Assembly (NCBI GenBank): GCA_937912185.1
Contig: CALDOH010000025.1
Coordinates: 1-21,830, forward strand
Direction: 5' to 3'
DNA length: 21,830 nucleotides
DNA from: an uncultured bacterium
GTDB taxonomy: Bacteria; Patescibacteriota; Patescibacteriia; UBA1558; GWA2-36-10
Notes under the pieces: model-generated
What the model was told of the DNA's origin: nothing
What the model saw: the letters and a program-made list of their open reading frames with translations, nothing else
The model's database searches: none
In this document: positions 1-7,021 of the stretch, one piece after another
Layout of the letters: every line of letters starts with the position of its first letter
Position numbering within the stretch: position 1 is the stretch's first letter
Program-made: the position numbers and the translations under genes

Positions 1-640
1 GACAGTAAAGGCTGAGCCAAATAAAGTTGAAAGTGGAAAGGCTCCATTTAAGCCTAAGCCTAAATTTGGTCAGAAGCGGCCAATGCGACCTCGTAGACCA
101 GGTGGTGGTAGACGCGTAGAAAGACCAAAAGATGAATTTGAACAAAAGATGGTTGATCTAGCTAGAGTTACTCGTGTTATGGCTGGTGGTAAGCGTATGA
201 AATTCAGAGCTTGTATGGTTATTGGTGATAAAAAAGGCCGCGTAGGTGTTGGTATTGCTAAGGGCGTTGATGTAGCTATGGCTATTCAAAAAGCAGTTGG
301 TAAGGCCAAAAAGAATATTATTACTATTCCCATTATTGATGGTACCATTCCTCATAAAGTAGAGATCAAAAACAAAGCCTCTCGTTTGATGATGAGACCT
401 GGTAAAAAGGGTAGTGGTATCAAAGCTGGTGGTGTGATGCGCATTGTAGTTGATTTAGCTGGTATCAAAGATATTGTGTGTAAGATTTTGGGAACTAACA
501 ATAAAATTAATAATACTAAAACTACTTTGATGGCTTTGAGTTCATTTATTGGTCAAGAAGAAAAAAAGATTGTTGCCAAACCCAAGGAACTTAAACAAGT
601 AGATGGTGATAAAATACCAAATAAAGAAATTAAGAAATAA
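1..640 (+). CDS. rpsE: 30S ribosomal protein uS5 (5' end outside window)
   Basis: This is a small-subunit ribosomal protein placed near the decoding centre. The frame is open from the first bases, so the true start lies left of the window; the ATG at 83 falls inside a basic, Pro/Gly/Arg-rich N-terminal extension. From there the two S5 domains follow: the double-stranded RNA-binding part (DLARVTRVMAGGKR, VIGDKKGRVGVGIAK), then the C-terminal fold with IPHKVEIKNKASRLMMRPGKKGSG and VDLAGIKDIVCKILGTNN. A Lys-rich tail ends at TAA 638-640. rplO starts five bases later with no rpmD between, as is known for CPR bacteria. Identification is secure; only the start is unknown. Confidence 0.97.
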   Translation, partial: TVKAEPNKVESGKAPFKPKPKFGQKRPMRPRRPGGGRRVERPKDEFEQKMVDLARVTRVMAGGKRMKFRACMVIGDKKGRVGVGIAKGVDVAMAIQKAVGKAKKNIITIPIIDGTIPHKVEIKNKASRLMMRPGKKGSGIKAGGVMRIVVDLAGIKDIVCKILGTNNKINNTKTTLMALSSFIGQEEKKIVAKPKELKQVDGDKIPNKEIKK

Positions 641-645
641 ACGCT

Positions 646-1182
646 ATGTTGACGTTACATAATTTGGAAAATAAAAAATCAGCTAAGCACCGTAGAAAAA
701 GAGTTGGACGTGGTAATGCTTCTGGTATGGGTACTTATTCTACCCGTGGTTTGAAGGGCCAAAAGTCTCGTTCTGGTGGTAAATCAGGTTTAGCTGTTAG
801 AAGTATCAAGAGTTATTTACTTCGTATTCCTAAAGTACGTGGTTTTAAGGCACTCACAAATAAGATGGCAGTCGTCAACATAGGTGATTTGGATAGACTT
901 TTCAAAGACAAGCAAAAAATTAATGCTCGTGATATGCTTAAAGTAGAGCTGATTCATACTATTGGCAACGGTGTTAAGGTCTTAGCTCAAGGTAAAATTA
1001 CCAAAGCTTTGATAGTTGAAGCCAATGCTTTTTCTAAAGATGCTATGGATAAAATCAACAAAGCTGGTGGTAAGGCAGTAGTAGTTGGCAACAAAGAAGT
1101 AAAGCCAAAAGAAAAATCTGCCAAAGCAGCTTCGCCTGTAGAGCTACAGCCGAAGGAAGATAATCAAACTAAGACAGAATAA
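646..1182 (+). CDS. rplO: 50S ribosomal protein uL15
   Basis: This large-subunit assembly protein begins with the typical basic, glycine-rich extended arm (residues about 10-50: KRVGRGNASGMGTYSTRGLKGQKSRSGG), which threads into 23S rRNA. The globular part has the usual IPKVRGFKAL and a C-terminal fold ending near KAGGKAVVVG. At 178 residues it is longer than the roughly 145 of model bacteria, because of a charged Lys/Glu-rich tail of about 30 residues. The ATG lies 5 bases after the rpsE stop and secY begins 9 bases after the end, so all three are probably one transcript. No Shine-Dalgarno is visible. Confidence 0.96.
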   Translation: MLTLHNLENKKSAKHRRKRVGRGNASGMGTYSTRGLKGQKSRSGGKSGLAVRSIKSYLLRIPKVRGFKALTNKMAVVNIGDLDRLFKDKQKINARDMLKVELIHTIGNGVKVLAQGKITKALIVEANAFSKDAMDKINKAGGKAVVVGNKEVKPKEKSAKAASPVELQPKEDNQTKTE

Positions 1183-1191
1183 CATAAAATT

Positions 1192-2469
1192 ATGTTAACC
1201 AAATTACAACAAATTTGGAAAGCCAAGGACATACGTAATAAAATTATATACGTACTACTCCTTTTGGTTGTTTTCAGAATAGCCGCTCATATTCCAGTAC
1301 CAGGAGTAAATGTGGGCGACCTTAGAAGCTATTTTGAAGGTAACCAGGTTTTGGGATTGTTAAATCTATTTTCTGGTGGTGCCATGCAAAACTTTTCTAT
1401 AGTTATGCTTGGTGTTGGTCCTTACATTACTGCTTCTATTATCTTCCAATTATTAGTGATGATTGTGCCAAAGTTAGAAGCCTTACAAAAAGAAGGGGAG
1501 TATGGACGTCAGAAAATAAATCAATACACTAGAATCCTTACCATACCTCTAGCTTTTATTCAGGGTTATGCTTTTATTAGACTATTATCTAGTCAAACTG
1601 GTGGTAGATTTTTGGCAGACATTTCTCCAATGCAACTAGCAACCACTATGGTGATTATCACCGCTGGTACTATCTTTTTGATGTGGCTAGGAGAACTCAT
1701 TACGGAAAAGCAAATTGGTAATGGTATTTCCCTACTGATTTTTGCTGGTATTGTGGCTAGATTACCTCAATCACTATTAAACACTATCGCGGCTTTTGAT
1801 CGGGGTATGGTATTGAATTTACTTATTTTTGTAATAATTGCCTTGATTACTATTGCAGTTATAGTCTTGATTACCGAAGGTACGCGTAATATTCCAGTCT
1901 CTTATGCTCGACACGTGGTAGGTCAAAAGAGTGTTGGTGGTGTTCGTACTCATTTACCACTTAGAGTAAATCAAGCTGGTGTTATCCCAATCATCTTTGC
2001 TATTTCAGTTATTTTAGTTCCACCAATGTTGGCTCAATTTTTTATAAAATCAGATGTCTCTTGGGTAGCTAGTTTTTCTCAGTGGATTATTGATACTTTC
2101 CAAAACCAAACAGTGTATGCTGCTATGTATTTCTTGATGGTATTTTTCTTTACCTTTTTCTATACTTCAGTTATATTCAAACCTAAGGAGATTTCAGAAA
2201 ATTTGCAAAAGCAAGGTGGTTTTATTCCTGGTATTAGACCAGGTCGACACACCTCAGATTACCTAGGTAGTGTTATGAATAGAATTATTTTAGCTGGTGC
2301 TTTGTTCTTGGGTATAATTGCTGTACTACCAGTTATAGTAGCACCGATTACTGGAATTCAGACCTTAAGTCTTGGGGGCACCAGTTTGCTGATTACTGTG
2401 GCGGTCGTCATAGAGACGGTCAAGCAGATAGACGCTCAGCTGGTGATGAGAGATTACGAAGGATTTTAA
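1192..2469 (+). CDS. secY: Preprotein translocase subunit SecY
   Basis: This is the central channel of the Sec translocon in the cytoplasmic membrane. The 425 residues give about ten hydrophobic segments. Visible family landmarks are HIPVPGVN after the first helix, the plug region (LLNLFSGGAMQNFSIVMLGVGPYI), GNGISLLIFAGI, and the two cytoplasmic loops that contact ribosome and SecA: the C4 loop around NIPVSYARHVVGQ and the C5 loop with FKPKEISENLQKQGGFIPGIRPG. The C-terminus IETVKQIDAQLVMRDYEGF is typical. It is the last gene of the ribosomal operon here; a hairpin terminator starts 13 bases after the stop. It should export the S-layer-like protein and the other secreted products of this window. 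Confidence 0.97.
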   Translation: MLTKLQQIWKAKDIRNKIIYVLLLLVVFRIAAHIPVPGVNVGDLRSYFEGNQVLGLLNLFSGGAMQNFSIVMLGVGPYITASIIFQLLVMIVPKLEALQKEGEYGRQKINQYTRILTIPLAFIQGYAFIRLLSSQTGGRFLADISPMQLATTMVIITAGTIFLMWLGELITEKQIGNGISLLIFAGIVARLPQSLLNTIAAFDRGMVLNLLIFVIIALITIAVIVLITEGTRNIPVSYARHVVGQKSVGGVRTHLPLRVNQAGVIPIIFAISVILVPPMLAQFFIKSDVSWVASFSQWIIDTFQNQTVYAAMYFLMVFFFTFFYTSVIFKPKEISENLQKQGGFIPGIRPGRHTSDYLGSVMNRIILAGALFLGIIAVLPVIVAPITGIQTLSLGGTSLLITVAVVIETVKQIDAQLVMRDYEGF

Positions 2470-2481
2470 AGATAAGATAAT

Positions 2482-2506
2482 AAGCCCCCCGCCAAGCGGG
2501 GGGCTT
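2482..2506 (+). terminator. Intrinsic terminator after secY
   Basis: A perfect 11-bp stem (2482-2492 with 2496-2506) has a 3-base loop and a run of six C paired to six G. The downstream T tract is short (ttt then gattt), so termination may be partial. It separates the spc operon from adk, and its right end overlaps the -35 box of the next promoter. Confidence 0.8.
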
Positions 2507-2533
2507 TGATTTATAGGTTTATTTTGTTATAAT
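2506..2533 (+). promoter_or_regulatory. Extended -10 promoter for adk-map-ruvX
   Basis: The -35 box TTGATT is at 2506-2511, followed by a 16-base spacer and a perfect TATAAT at 2528-2533. TG one base before the hexamer (2525-2526) makes an extended -10. Expected transcription start is near 2540, about 30 bases before the adk ATG. Confidence 0.7.
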
Positions 2534-2570
2534 TTAAATTGCTCTAAATATTAAATTAGTAAGTAAATCA

Positions 2571-3209
2571 ATGCAGAAAATAATACTTTTAGGACCACAG
2601 GGCTCTGGTAAAAGTACTCAGAGTCAGTTAATGGCTGATACTTTAGGAGTAACAAGAATATCATCTAGCGGCTTACTTAAAAAAGTAGTAGCCGAAGGAA
2701 CCGAATTAGGTAAAAAAATAGACGATCTAATGGATCAGGGGTCATTAATTCCAGATGAACTAATGATTGATTTGTTTTTTGGGGAATTAGATAAAGATCA
2801 ATATAAAGATGGTTTTTTACTTGATGGTTTTCCTAGAAATATAGTTCAAGCCGAAGCGCTTGATAAAAAACATGAAATAAGTAAGGTTTTCAACTTAGAA
2901 ATTTCTGATGAGTTAGCAATGGAGAGGATTAGTGGTCGTCGTGTTTGTGAAAATAGACACGTTTTTCATGTTGATTATAAGCCACCTAGACAAGTAGGGC
3001 TTTGTGACCTATGCGCTAGTCAGCTTTTTCAACGTGATGATGACGAGCCAGAGGCAGTTAGTAAGAGACTTAAAATATATCGTGAAACTACAGCTAAGTT
3101 ATTGGATTATTACGGAAAACAAGACAAGTTGGTTATTTTTGATGGTAGTGGTAGTATTGAAGAGGTTTCCCAAATGATTTTAGACTACTTAAATAAACAT
3201 GTTGGATAA
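2571..3209 (+). CDS. adk: Adenylate kinase with Cys-containing lid
   Basis: This enzyme catalyses ATP + AMP to 2 ADP in the cytoplasm. The Walker A loop GPQGSGKST is at residues 8-16, DGFPRN at 85-90 binds nucleotide, and the lid holds C126, C145 and C148, with H130 near the place of the usual second cysteine, so zinc binding by three Cys and one His is plausible. Length (212) is normal for long-lid bacterial enzymes. Two departures: the usual STGDMLR AMP-site segment reads SSSGLLK (residues 31-37), replacing the Asp and putting Lys in place of the AMP-binding Arg. The 3' end overlaps map by 11 bases, so the two are probably translationally coupled. Identification is firm; an altered substrate preference is possible. 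Confidence 0.93.
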   Translation: MQKIILLGPQGSGKSTQSQLMADTLGVTRISSSGLLKKVVAEGTELGKKIDDLMDQGSLIPDELMIDLFFGELDKDQYKDGFLLDGFPRNIVQAEALDKKHEISKVFNLEISDELAMERISGRRVCENRHVFHVDYKPPRQVGLCDLCASQLFQRDDDEPEAVSKRLKIYRETTAKLLDYYGKQDKLVIFDGSGSIEEVSQMILDYLNKHVG

Positions 3210-3945
3210 GAAAACTCCAGAAGAAATAAAAGCATTAAAAGAAGGCGGGCAGATCTTAGGTAAGGTACTAAGGACTTTGGCCAGCCAAGTTAGGGTTGGA
3301 GTAACTGGTAGAGACTTAAATCAACAGGCAGAAAAGCTTATCAAAGAGGCTGGCGGCAGTCCATCATTCAAAAATTACAATGGTTTTCCGGCTGGTTTAT
3401 GTGTATCTATCAATGAGACGGTAGTTCACGGTATCCCAAGCGACAAACCGTTTAAAGAGGGTGATTTAGTTGGTTTAGACCTAGGTATGAAATACAAGGG
3501 TTTATATACCGATACAGCTACCACAGTAGCTGTGGGGAAGGTCAGTAAAGAGGCTGAAAAATTGTTGAAAGTAACTAGGCAAGCCTTAGAAGTTGGTATC
3601 TCAGAAGTTGGTCCCAATAAGTATATTGGTGACATCGGTCGGGCTATAGAAAAATTCATCAAACCACACGGCTATAGTATTGTTCGTGATTTAGCTGGTC
3701 ACGGAGTTGGTAGGGCTGTTCATGAAGATCCGATTATCCCCAACTATGATGCCGGTGGTAGGGGAGAAAAGATGTTTCCTGGCTTGGTATTGGCGATTGA
3801 GCCAATGATTATTCTTGGTAAAAATTTTAGGGTAGTAGTTGGCAATAATAAATGGGATGTTAATTCTCAAGATGGTACCCTAACGGCTCATTTTGAGCAC
3901 ACCATAGCAGTGACAGAGGATGGGAGTTTGATCATAACGAAATAA
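3199..3945 (+). CDS. map: Methionine aminopeptidase, type I
   Basis: This enzyme removes the initiator Met from nascent proteins at the ribosome. All five metal ligands are present: D94 (GLDLG), D105 (TDTAT), H168 (GHGVGR), E201 (AIEPM) and E233 (FEHTIAV); the substrate-binding His is H77 (VVHGIP). The length of 248 matches the type Ia bacterial form. The ATG lies inside the last codons of adk and ruvX starts 3 bases after the stop. In many bacteria infA follows map; here ruvX does. No internal oddities seen. Confidence 0.96.
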   Translation: MLDKKTPEEIKALKEGGQILGKVLRTLASQVRVGVTGRDLNQQAEKLIKEAGGSPSFKNYNGFPAGLCVSINETVVHGIPSDKPFKEGDLVGLDLGMKYKGLYTDTATTVAVGKVSKEAEKLLKVTRQALEVGISEVGPNKYIGDIGRAIEKFIKPHGYSIVRDLAGHGVGRAVHEDPIIPNYDAGGRGEKMFPGLVLAIEPMIILGKNFRVVVGNNKWDVNSQDGTLTAHFEHTIAVTEDGSLIITK

Positions 3946-3948
3946 GAT

Positions 3949-4338
3949 ATGAGGCTTTTAGGAATAGACTACGGCGATAAAAATATAGGTCTAGCCTTAG
4001 GTGACTTAGGCGGGATTGCTTTGCCTTATAAGATTTTGGATAATCAGGGAGAGGATTTTGTTGTTTCTCAGCTCAAAGAGATTGTCACAGCAGAAAATAT
4101 TGAAGTGATAGTAGTTGGGCTACCTCATAGCTTGTCTGGTAAAAGGAATGAACGTCTAGATATTACTCAAAAATTTGTAGATTTGCTCAATGAAAAATTA
4201 AATATCAAAGTAGCGACTGTTGATGAACAAATGACATCTAAACTTTATGATAAGTTAGGTGTCAAGAAAGATATTGATAAACATGCAGCCGCTGCTATTT
4301 TAGATACTTATATATCTTTGCAAAATGGACCCCGTTAG
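3949..4338 (+). CDS. ruvX: RuvX/YqgF-type RNase H-fold nuclease
   Basis: This is a putative pre-16S rRNA 5'-end nuclease and Holliday-junction-resolvase homologue. The RNase H-like fold is recognisable from LLGIDYGDKNIGLALGD with D7, VIVVGLPHSLSG near residue 53, the DEQ motif at 92-94, and D110-KHAAAAILDTYI at the end. The length of 129 is usual. It starts 3 bases after map, in the same operon. Its last two codons and stop (CCC CGT TAG) lie in a dispersed repeat that also supplies the -PR end of the last glycosyltransferase of the window, so the native C-terminus may have been replaced. Confidence 0.88.
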   Translation: MRLLGIDYGDKNIGLALGDLGGIALPYKILDNQGEDFVVSQLKEIVTAENIEVIVVGLPHSLSGKRNERLDITQKFVDLLNEKLNIKVATVDEQMTSKLYDKLGVKKDIDKHAAAAILDTYISLQNGPR

Positions 4339-4366
4339 AAATTCTAACACTTTTTCGCTAACGGGG
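4329..4366. repeat. Dispersed inverted repeat at the ruvX stop codon
   Basis: ccccgttag (4330-4338) and ctaacgggg (4358-4366) form a 9-bp inverted repeat with a 19-base loop. The first 15 bases (4329-4343, accccgttagaaatt) recur exactly at 21685-21699, again at a stop codon. The right arm motif taacggggtgga appears again at 4391-4402, where it holds the start codon of the next gene. There is no T run after the hairpin, so it is not a classic terminator. Confidence 0.7.
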
Positions 4367-4397
4367 TGGAGAAATATAATAATTAATTTTTAACGGG

Positions 4398-5471
4398 GTG
4401 GATAATTGGCTAAAATTTATTTTGGTTTTTATTACTTCAGCAGTTATTTGTTTTGTCTTGTCAAAAATAGTCATTGCCTTGGCTTATAAATTCAAGATTT
4501 TAGATTACCCTAGAGGTGAGAGAAAAATACACAGTCAGCCAACACCCTTACTCGGTGGTTTGGCTATTTATTTTACCCTAGTAATAATGATTGTGATTTT
4601 AGGGCAAAATCAACAGCTATTAGACACTAGAATTGATGTGTCGATGATAAGCTGGTTTTTGTTTTCAGGGCTCATTTTAATGGTAAATGGCTATCTGGAC
4701 GATAAGTATCAAATAAAGCCTTACGTAAGCATTTTAGGGCCTATTTTGGCCTCCCTGGCAGTCATTATTGGCGGTTTAAAGATAGTCTATGTTACCAACC
4801 CAGGCGGCGGAGTACTTTACTTAGATCAGCTTTTCTCAGCCTTACCAGGCGGCGGAGATTTCTTTATTTTTTTGATAACCTTTATTTGGTTAATGGGGAT
4901 TACCTATACTACCAAGTTATTGGATGGTATTGATGGTCTAGCTTCTAGCATTGGTCTTATTGCTAGCATTGTTGTTTTTGTAGTTTCTCTATCTTGGGAT
5001 GTAGTAGGATCAACTACTTCACTCTTGGCTCTGACACTAGCTGGTGCGCTTTTGGGATTCTTGTTTATGAATTGGCATCCAGCTAAAATATTTTTAGGAG
5101 AAGGGGGGAGTACCTTTGTGGGATTTTCTTTGGGGGTATTAGCGATTATCTCGGGTAGCAAGATTGCTACAGCACTTTTGGTGATGGGTTTACCAGTGCT
5201 AGATATTTTTTGGGTGATACTTAGGCGCTGGAAGAAAAAAAGGTCTTGGTATCAAGGTGATAATGAACATCTTCATTTTAGATTGCTCAGAGCTGGATTT
5301 TCTCAACAACAGGTGGTAATGTTTTTTGCGGCTGTTAGTTTAGCCTTTGGTTTGGTATCGATATTTTTTACTACCAAAACAAAAATAGGTGCTTTAATTA
5401 TTTTATTGGCAACCATGGCTTTTCTAAGTACTTGGTTGAACTACAAATTAAAAAAGATAGAAACTAACTAA
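4398..5471 (+). CDS. MraY/WecA-family polyprenyl-phosphate phosphoglycosyl transferase
   Basis: This polytopic membrane enzyme is expected to transfer a sugar-1-phosphate from a UDP-sugar to a polyprenyl phosphate, the first step of a surface glycan or wall polymer. The 357 residues hold about ten hydrophobic segments. Motifs: KIHSQPTPLLGG (43-54), the Mg-binding DD101-102, KLLDGIDGL (173-181), FLGEGGS (232-238), and a C-terminal HLHFRLLRAGFS (291-302) like the His loop of the WecA/TagO group rather than MraY. Two departures: the usual Asn before the DG.DGL motif is K173 and the usual metal-binding Asp of F.GD.GS is E235. The GTG at 4398 is the only reasonable start, as a stop codon lies at 4380 in frame. 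TATAAT at 4375-4380 could be its own -10. It may feed the glycosyltransferases at 18-21 kb, but the exact sugar cannot be told. Confidence 0.87.
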   Translation: MDNWLKFILVFITSAVICFVLSKIVIALAYKFKILDYPRGERKIHSQPTPLLGGLAIYFTLVIMIVILGQNQQLLDTRIDVSMISWFLFSGLILMVNGYLDDKYQIKPYVSILGPILASLAVIIGGLKIVYVTNPGGGVLYLDQLFSALPGGGDFFIFLITFIWLMGITYTTKLLDGIDGLASSIGLIASIVVFVVSLSWDVVGSTTSLLALTLAGALLGFLFMNWHPAKIFLGEGGSTFVGFSLGVLAIISGSKIATALLVMGLPVLDIFWVILRRWKKKRSWYQGDNEHLHFRLLRAGFSQQQVVMFFAAVSLAFGLVSIFFTTKTKIGALIILLATMAFLSTWLNYKLKKIETN

Positions 5472-5478
5472 AAAATAT

Positions 5479-5796
5479 ATGAATTCAGAACGTTGGCAAG
5501 AAGTCAAAAAACAAATTCAGCAAAATTTTTCTGTCCTTGATGATTATGATGAGGATTTAGAGCCGGGCATAGCTGAGGTTTTGGAGTTTGAGGGACCCCA
5601 GGGGCAGATGAAGGTCAAATATGTTACTCGGCCCAAGCTCTTGGACAAAAAAACTAGCTACTCCAATCGAATAGGCTCTGGTGTTGATGTAAAGTATGTT
5701 TTTTCTGACGATGAGTTTGTGTCACACCTAGAAGTTTATGTTATGTCGGCCGAGACAAATGATTGGCAGAAGATAGAAGCACAATCTTTATTTTAA
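5479..5796 (+). CDS. Small conserved-looking acidic protein of unknown function
   Basis: I do not recognise this 105-residue protein. It has no signal peptide or membrane segment and no cysteines. The N-terminal third is predicted helical (RWQEVKKQIQQNF) and acidic (LDDYDEDLEPG); the rest alternates in a beta-like way (AEVLEFEGPQGQMKVKYVTRPKLLDKK; later HLEVYVMSAETNDWQKIE). The ATG lies 7 bases after the upstream stop, so it is likely co-transcribed with the phosphoglycosyl transferase. Reading frame and spacing support a real gene. No function is proposed. Confidence 0.75.
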   Translation: MNSERWQEVKKQIQQNFSVLDDYDEDLEPGIAEVLEFEGPQGQMKVKYVTRPKLLDKKTSYSNRIGSGVDVKYVFSDDEFVSHLEVYVMSAETNDWQKIEAQSLF

Positions 5797-5809
5797 GTGC
5801 TAAAAAGGG

Positions 5810-5815
5810 TATAAT
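5810..5815 (+). promoter_or_regulatory. Possible -10 box for a leaderless transcript
   Basis: TATAAT ends six bases before the ATG at 5822, so initiation at the usual distance would begin at or next to the start codon. The -35 region (TTTATT, 5787-5792) is weak. Leaderless initiation is an inference. Confidence 0.35.
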
Positions 5816-5821
5816 TCAGCT

Positions 5822-6286
5822 ATGAAATTTTCTAGAGATAGCTTAATATTATTAGCAACCTTTGCTTTTTTGGTTATTGGTACAGTAGTGGTTTGTTTAA
5901 CACATAAAGTGCCAGATCAGCAAATAGTTGTACAAAATGCGATAAATGAACCACGGATATTAGTTGGCCTACCTTTTGATTCACAGGATCATCCAGAATA
6001 TATAGAGCAAATTAGACCAATAATTGTTTCTTTAGGGGCTAATATTAGCCTAGAAAATGTAAAGAAAATTCAGGCTAGTCTATTGGCTTTTGAGAGTCAG
6101 GATTCTGGAGTTGGTAAAGTGCATGTTAACCTTTATTTGGCTTTTGTTGATATGGAGAAATACTTAGTAGATAAAGATGATCAGGCCAAAGAAAATGCTT
6201 TAACTAAACTTAACTTAATTTCTACTTGGTTGCCAGAACTAGAAATTGAAATTGATAATTTAACTAAACACTTAGTCAATGGGTAA
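5822..6286 (+). CDS. Single-span membrane-anchored protein of unknown function
   Basis: The 154 residues begin with an uncleaved-looking anchor (residues about 8-26, LILLATFAFLVIGTVVVCL) after a short basic start (MKFSR), so the rest should face outside. The outer part is mostly helical, with two stretches that resemble helical-hairpin packing (ENVKKIQASLLAFESQ; NVKKIQ to VDMEKYLVDKDDQAKENALTKLNLISTWLPELEIE). No catalytic motif is seen. The stop overlaps the start of the next gene by 8 bases, so these two probably work together. Not recognised as a named family. Confidence 0.72.
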   Translation: MKFSRDSLILLATFAFLVIGTVVVCLTHKVPDQQIVVQNAINEPRILVGLPFDSQDHPEYIEQIRPIIVSLGANISLENVKKIQASLLAFESQDSGVGKVHVNLYLAFVDMEKYLVDKDDQAKENALTKLNLISTWLPELEIEIDNLTKHLVNG

Positions 6287-6998
6287 ATACTTAGTACCAC
6301 TCGTTAGTCCGCTGATTATCTTGATTGGCTTTTGGTCATTTTTTTATTCACACAACGGTTTGATTTGGTTGGTGGCTATTTCTGTTTTAACGATTTTGAT
6401 TAGTGGACGTATTTTGGCTGGTAGACGTTGGTGGCGTTTTATGTTGTTATGGTTTAGTTTGATCACTGCTCATATATCACAACTATTGTTTTTATTATTG
6501 TTGACCTCTGGTACTATGCGTTATGGTTTATCTTTAGCTCTAGGGGTTTTCTGGGCAATTGTTTGGTGGTTTTTAAGACGTTATTTCAATAAGATAGATG
6601 ATGCATTTAGCCAAGAATATCTTTCATTCAAAGGATTTTTTTATTATTTGAGTTTTTGGTTTTTATCATCTAGTCTTTATTCTTTGATTATATTTTTAAG
6701 CATCCCCTTACTTTATTCAATCATTATTATGCTGGGTGCTGCTTGGTTGTGGGGTAGAGAGATTTTACGCACCGCAGAAGTAAAAAATGTCTACTATATT
6801 TATTTTGGACTATTTATTTTGGGACAAATTTTAATTGCAGTGTTTTTTATACCAGTAAGCTTCTATGTTATGGGCGCTATTGCAACTTTGTGGTTTTTCT
6901 TTATAATAGATAGCACTATGAGGAAGATAAATTTTCCTCTTTATTTAGGGCTATTTTTACTTAGTACTGCTCTATTAGTAATCAGCTCTATTCTTTAG
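6279..6998 (+). CDS. Polytopic membrane protein of unknown function
   Basis: The 239 residues are almost entirely hydrophobic, with seven or eight predicted membrane segments rich in Phe, Trp, Ile and Leu. Short polar loops include RILAGRRWWR near residue 45, RRYFNKIDDAFSQEY near 105 and WGREILRTAEVKN near 160. No transporter, protease or enzyme motif is evident. It overlaps the preceding anchor protein by 8 bases (ATGGGTAA), suggesting coupled translation and a two-subunit membrane unit. A TATAAT at 7001-7006 just after it may start the next gene. Confidence 0.72.
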   Translation: MGKYLVPLVSPLIILIGFWSFFYSHNGLIWLVAISVLTILISGRILAGRRWWRFMLLWFSLITAHISQLLFLLLLTSGTMRYGLSLALGVFWAIVWWFLRRYFNKIDDAFSQEYLSFKGFFYYLSFWFLSSSLYSLIIFLSIPLLYSIIIMLGAAWLWGREILRTAEVKNVYYIYFGLFILGQILIAVFFIPVSFYVMGAIATLWFFFIIDSTMRKINFPLYLGLFLLSTALLVISSIL

Positions 6999-7021
6999 TT
7001 TATAATTTAGACAACAATAAT

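Noticed and set aside
7001..7006. TATAAT before the HtrA-like gene as a promoter
   Set aside because: No acceptable -35 box was found and the leader would be only about 9 bases; kept only as a remark.
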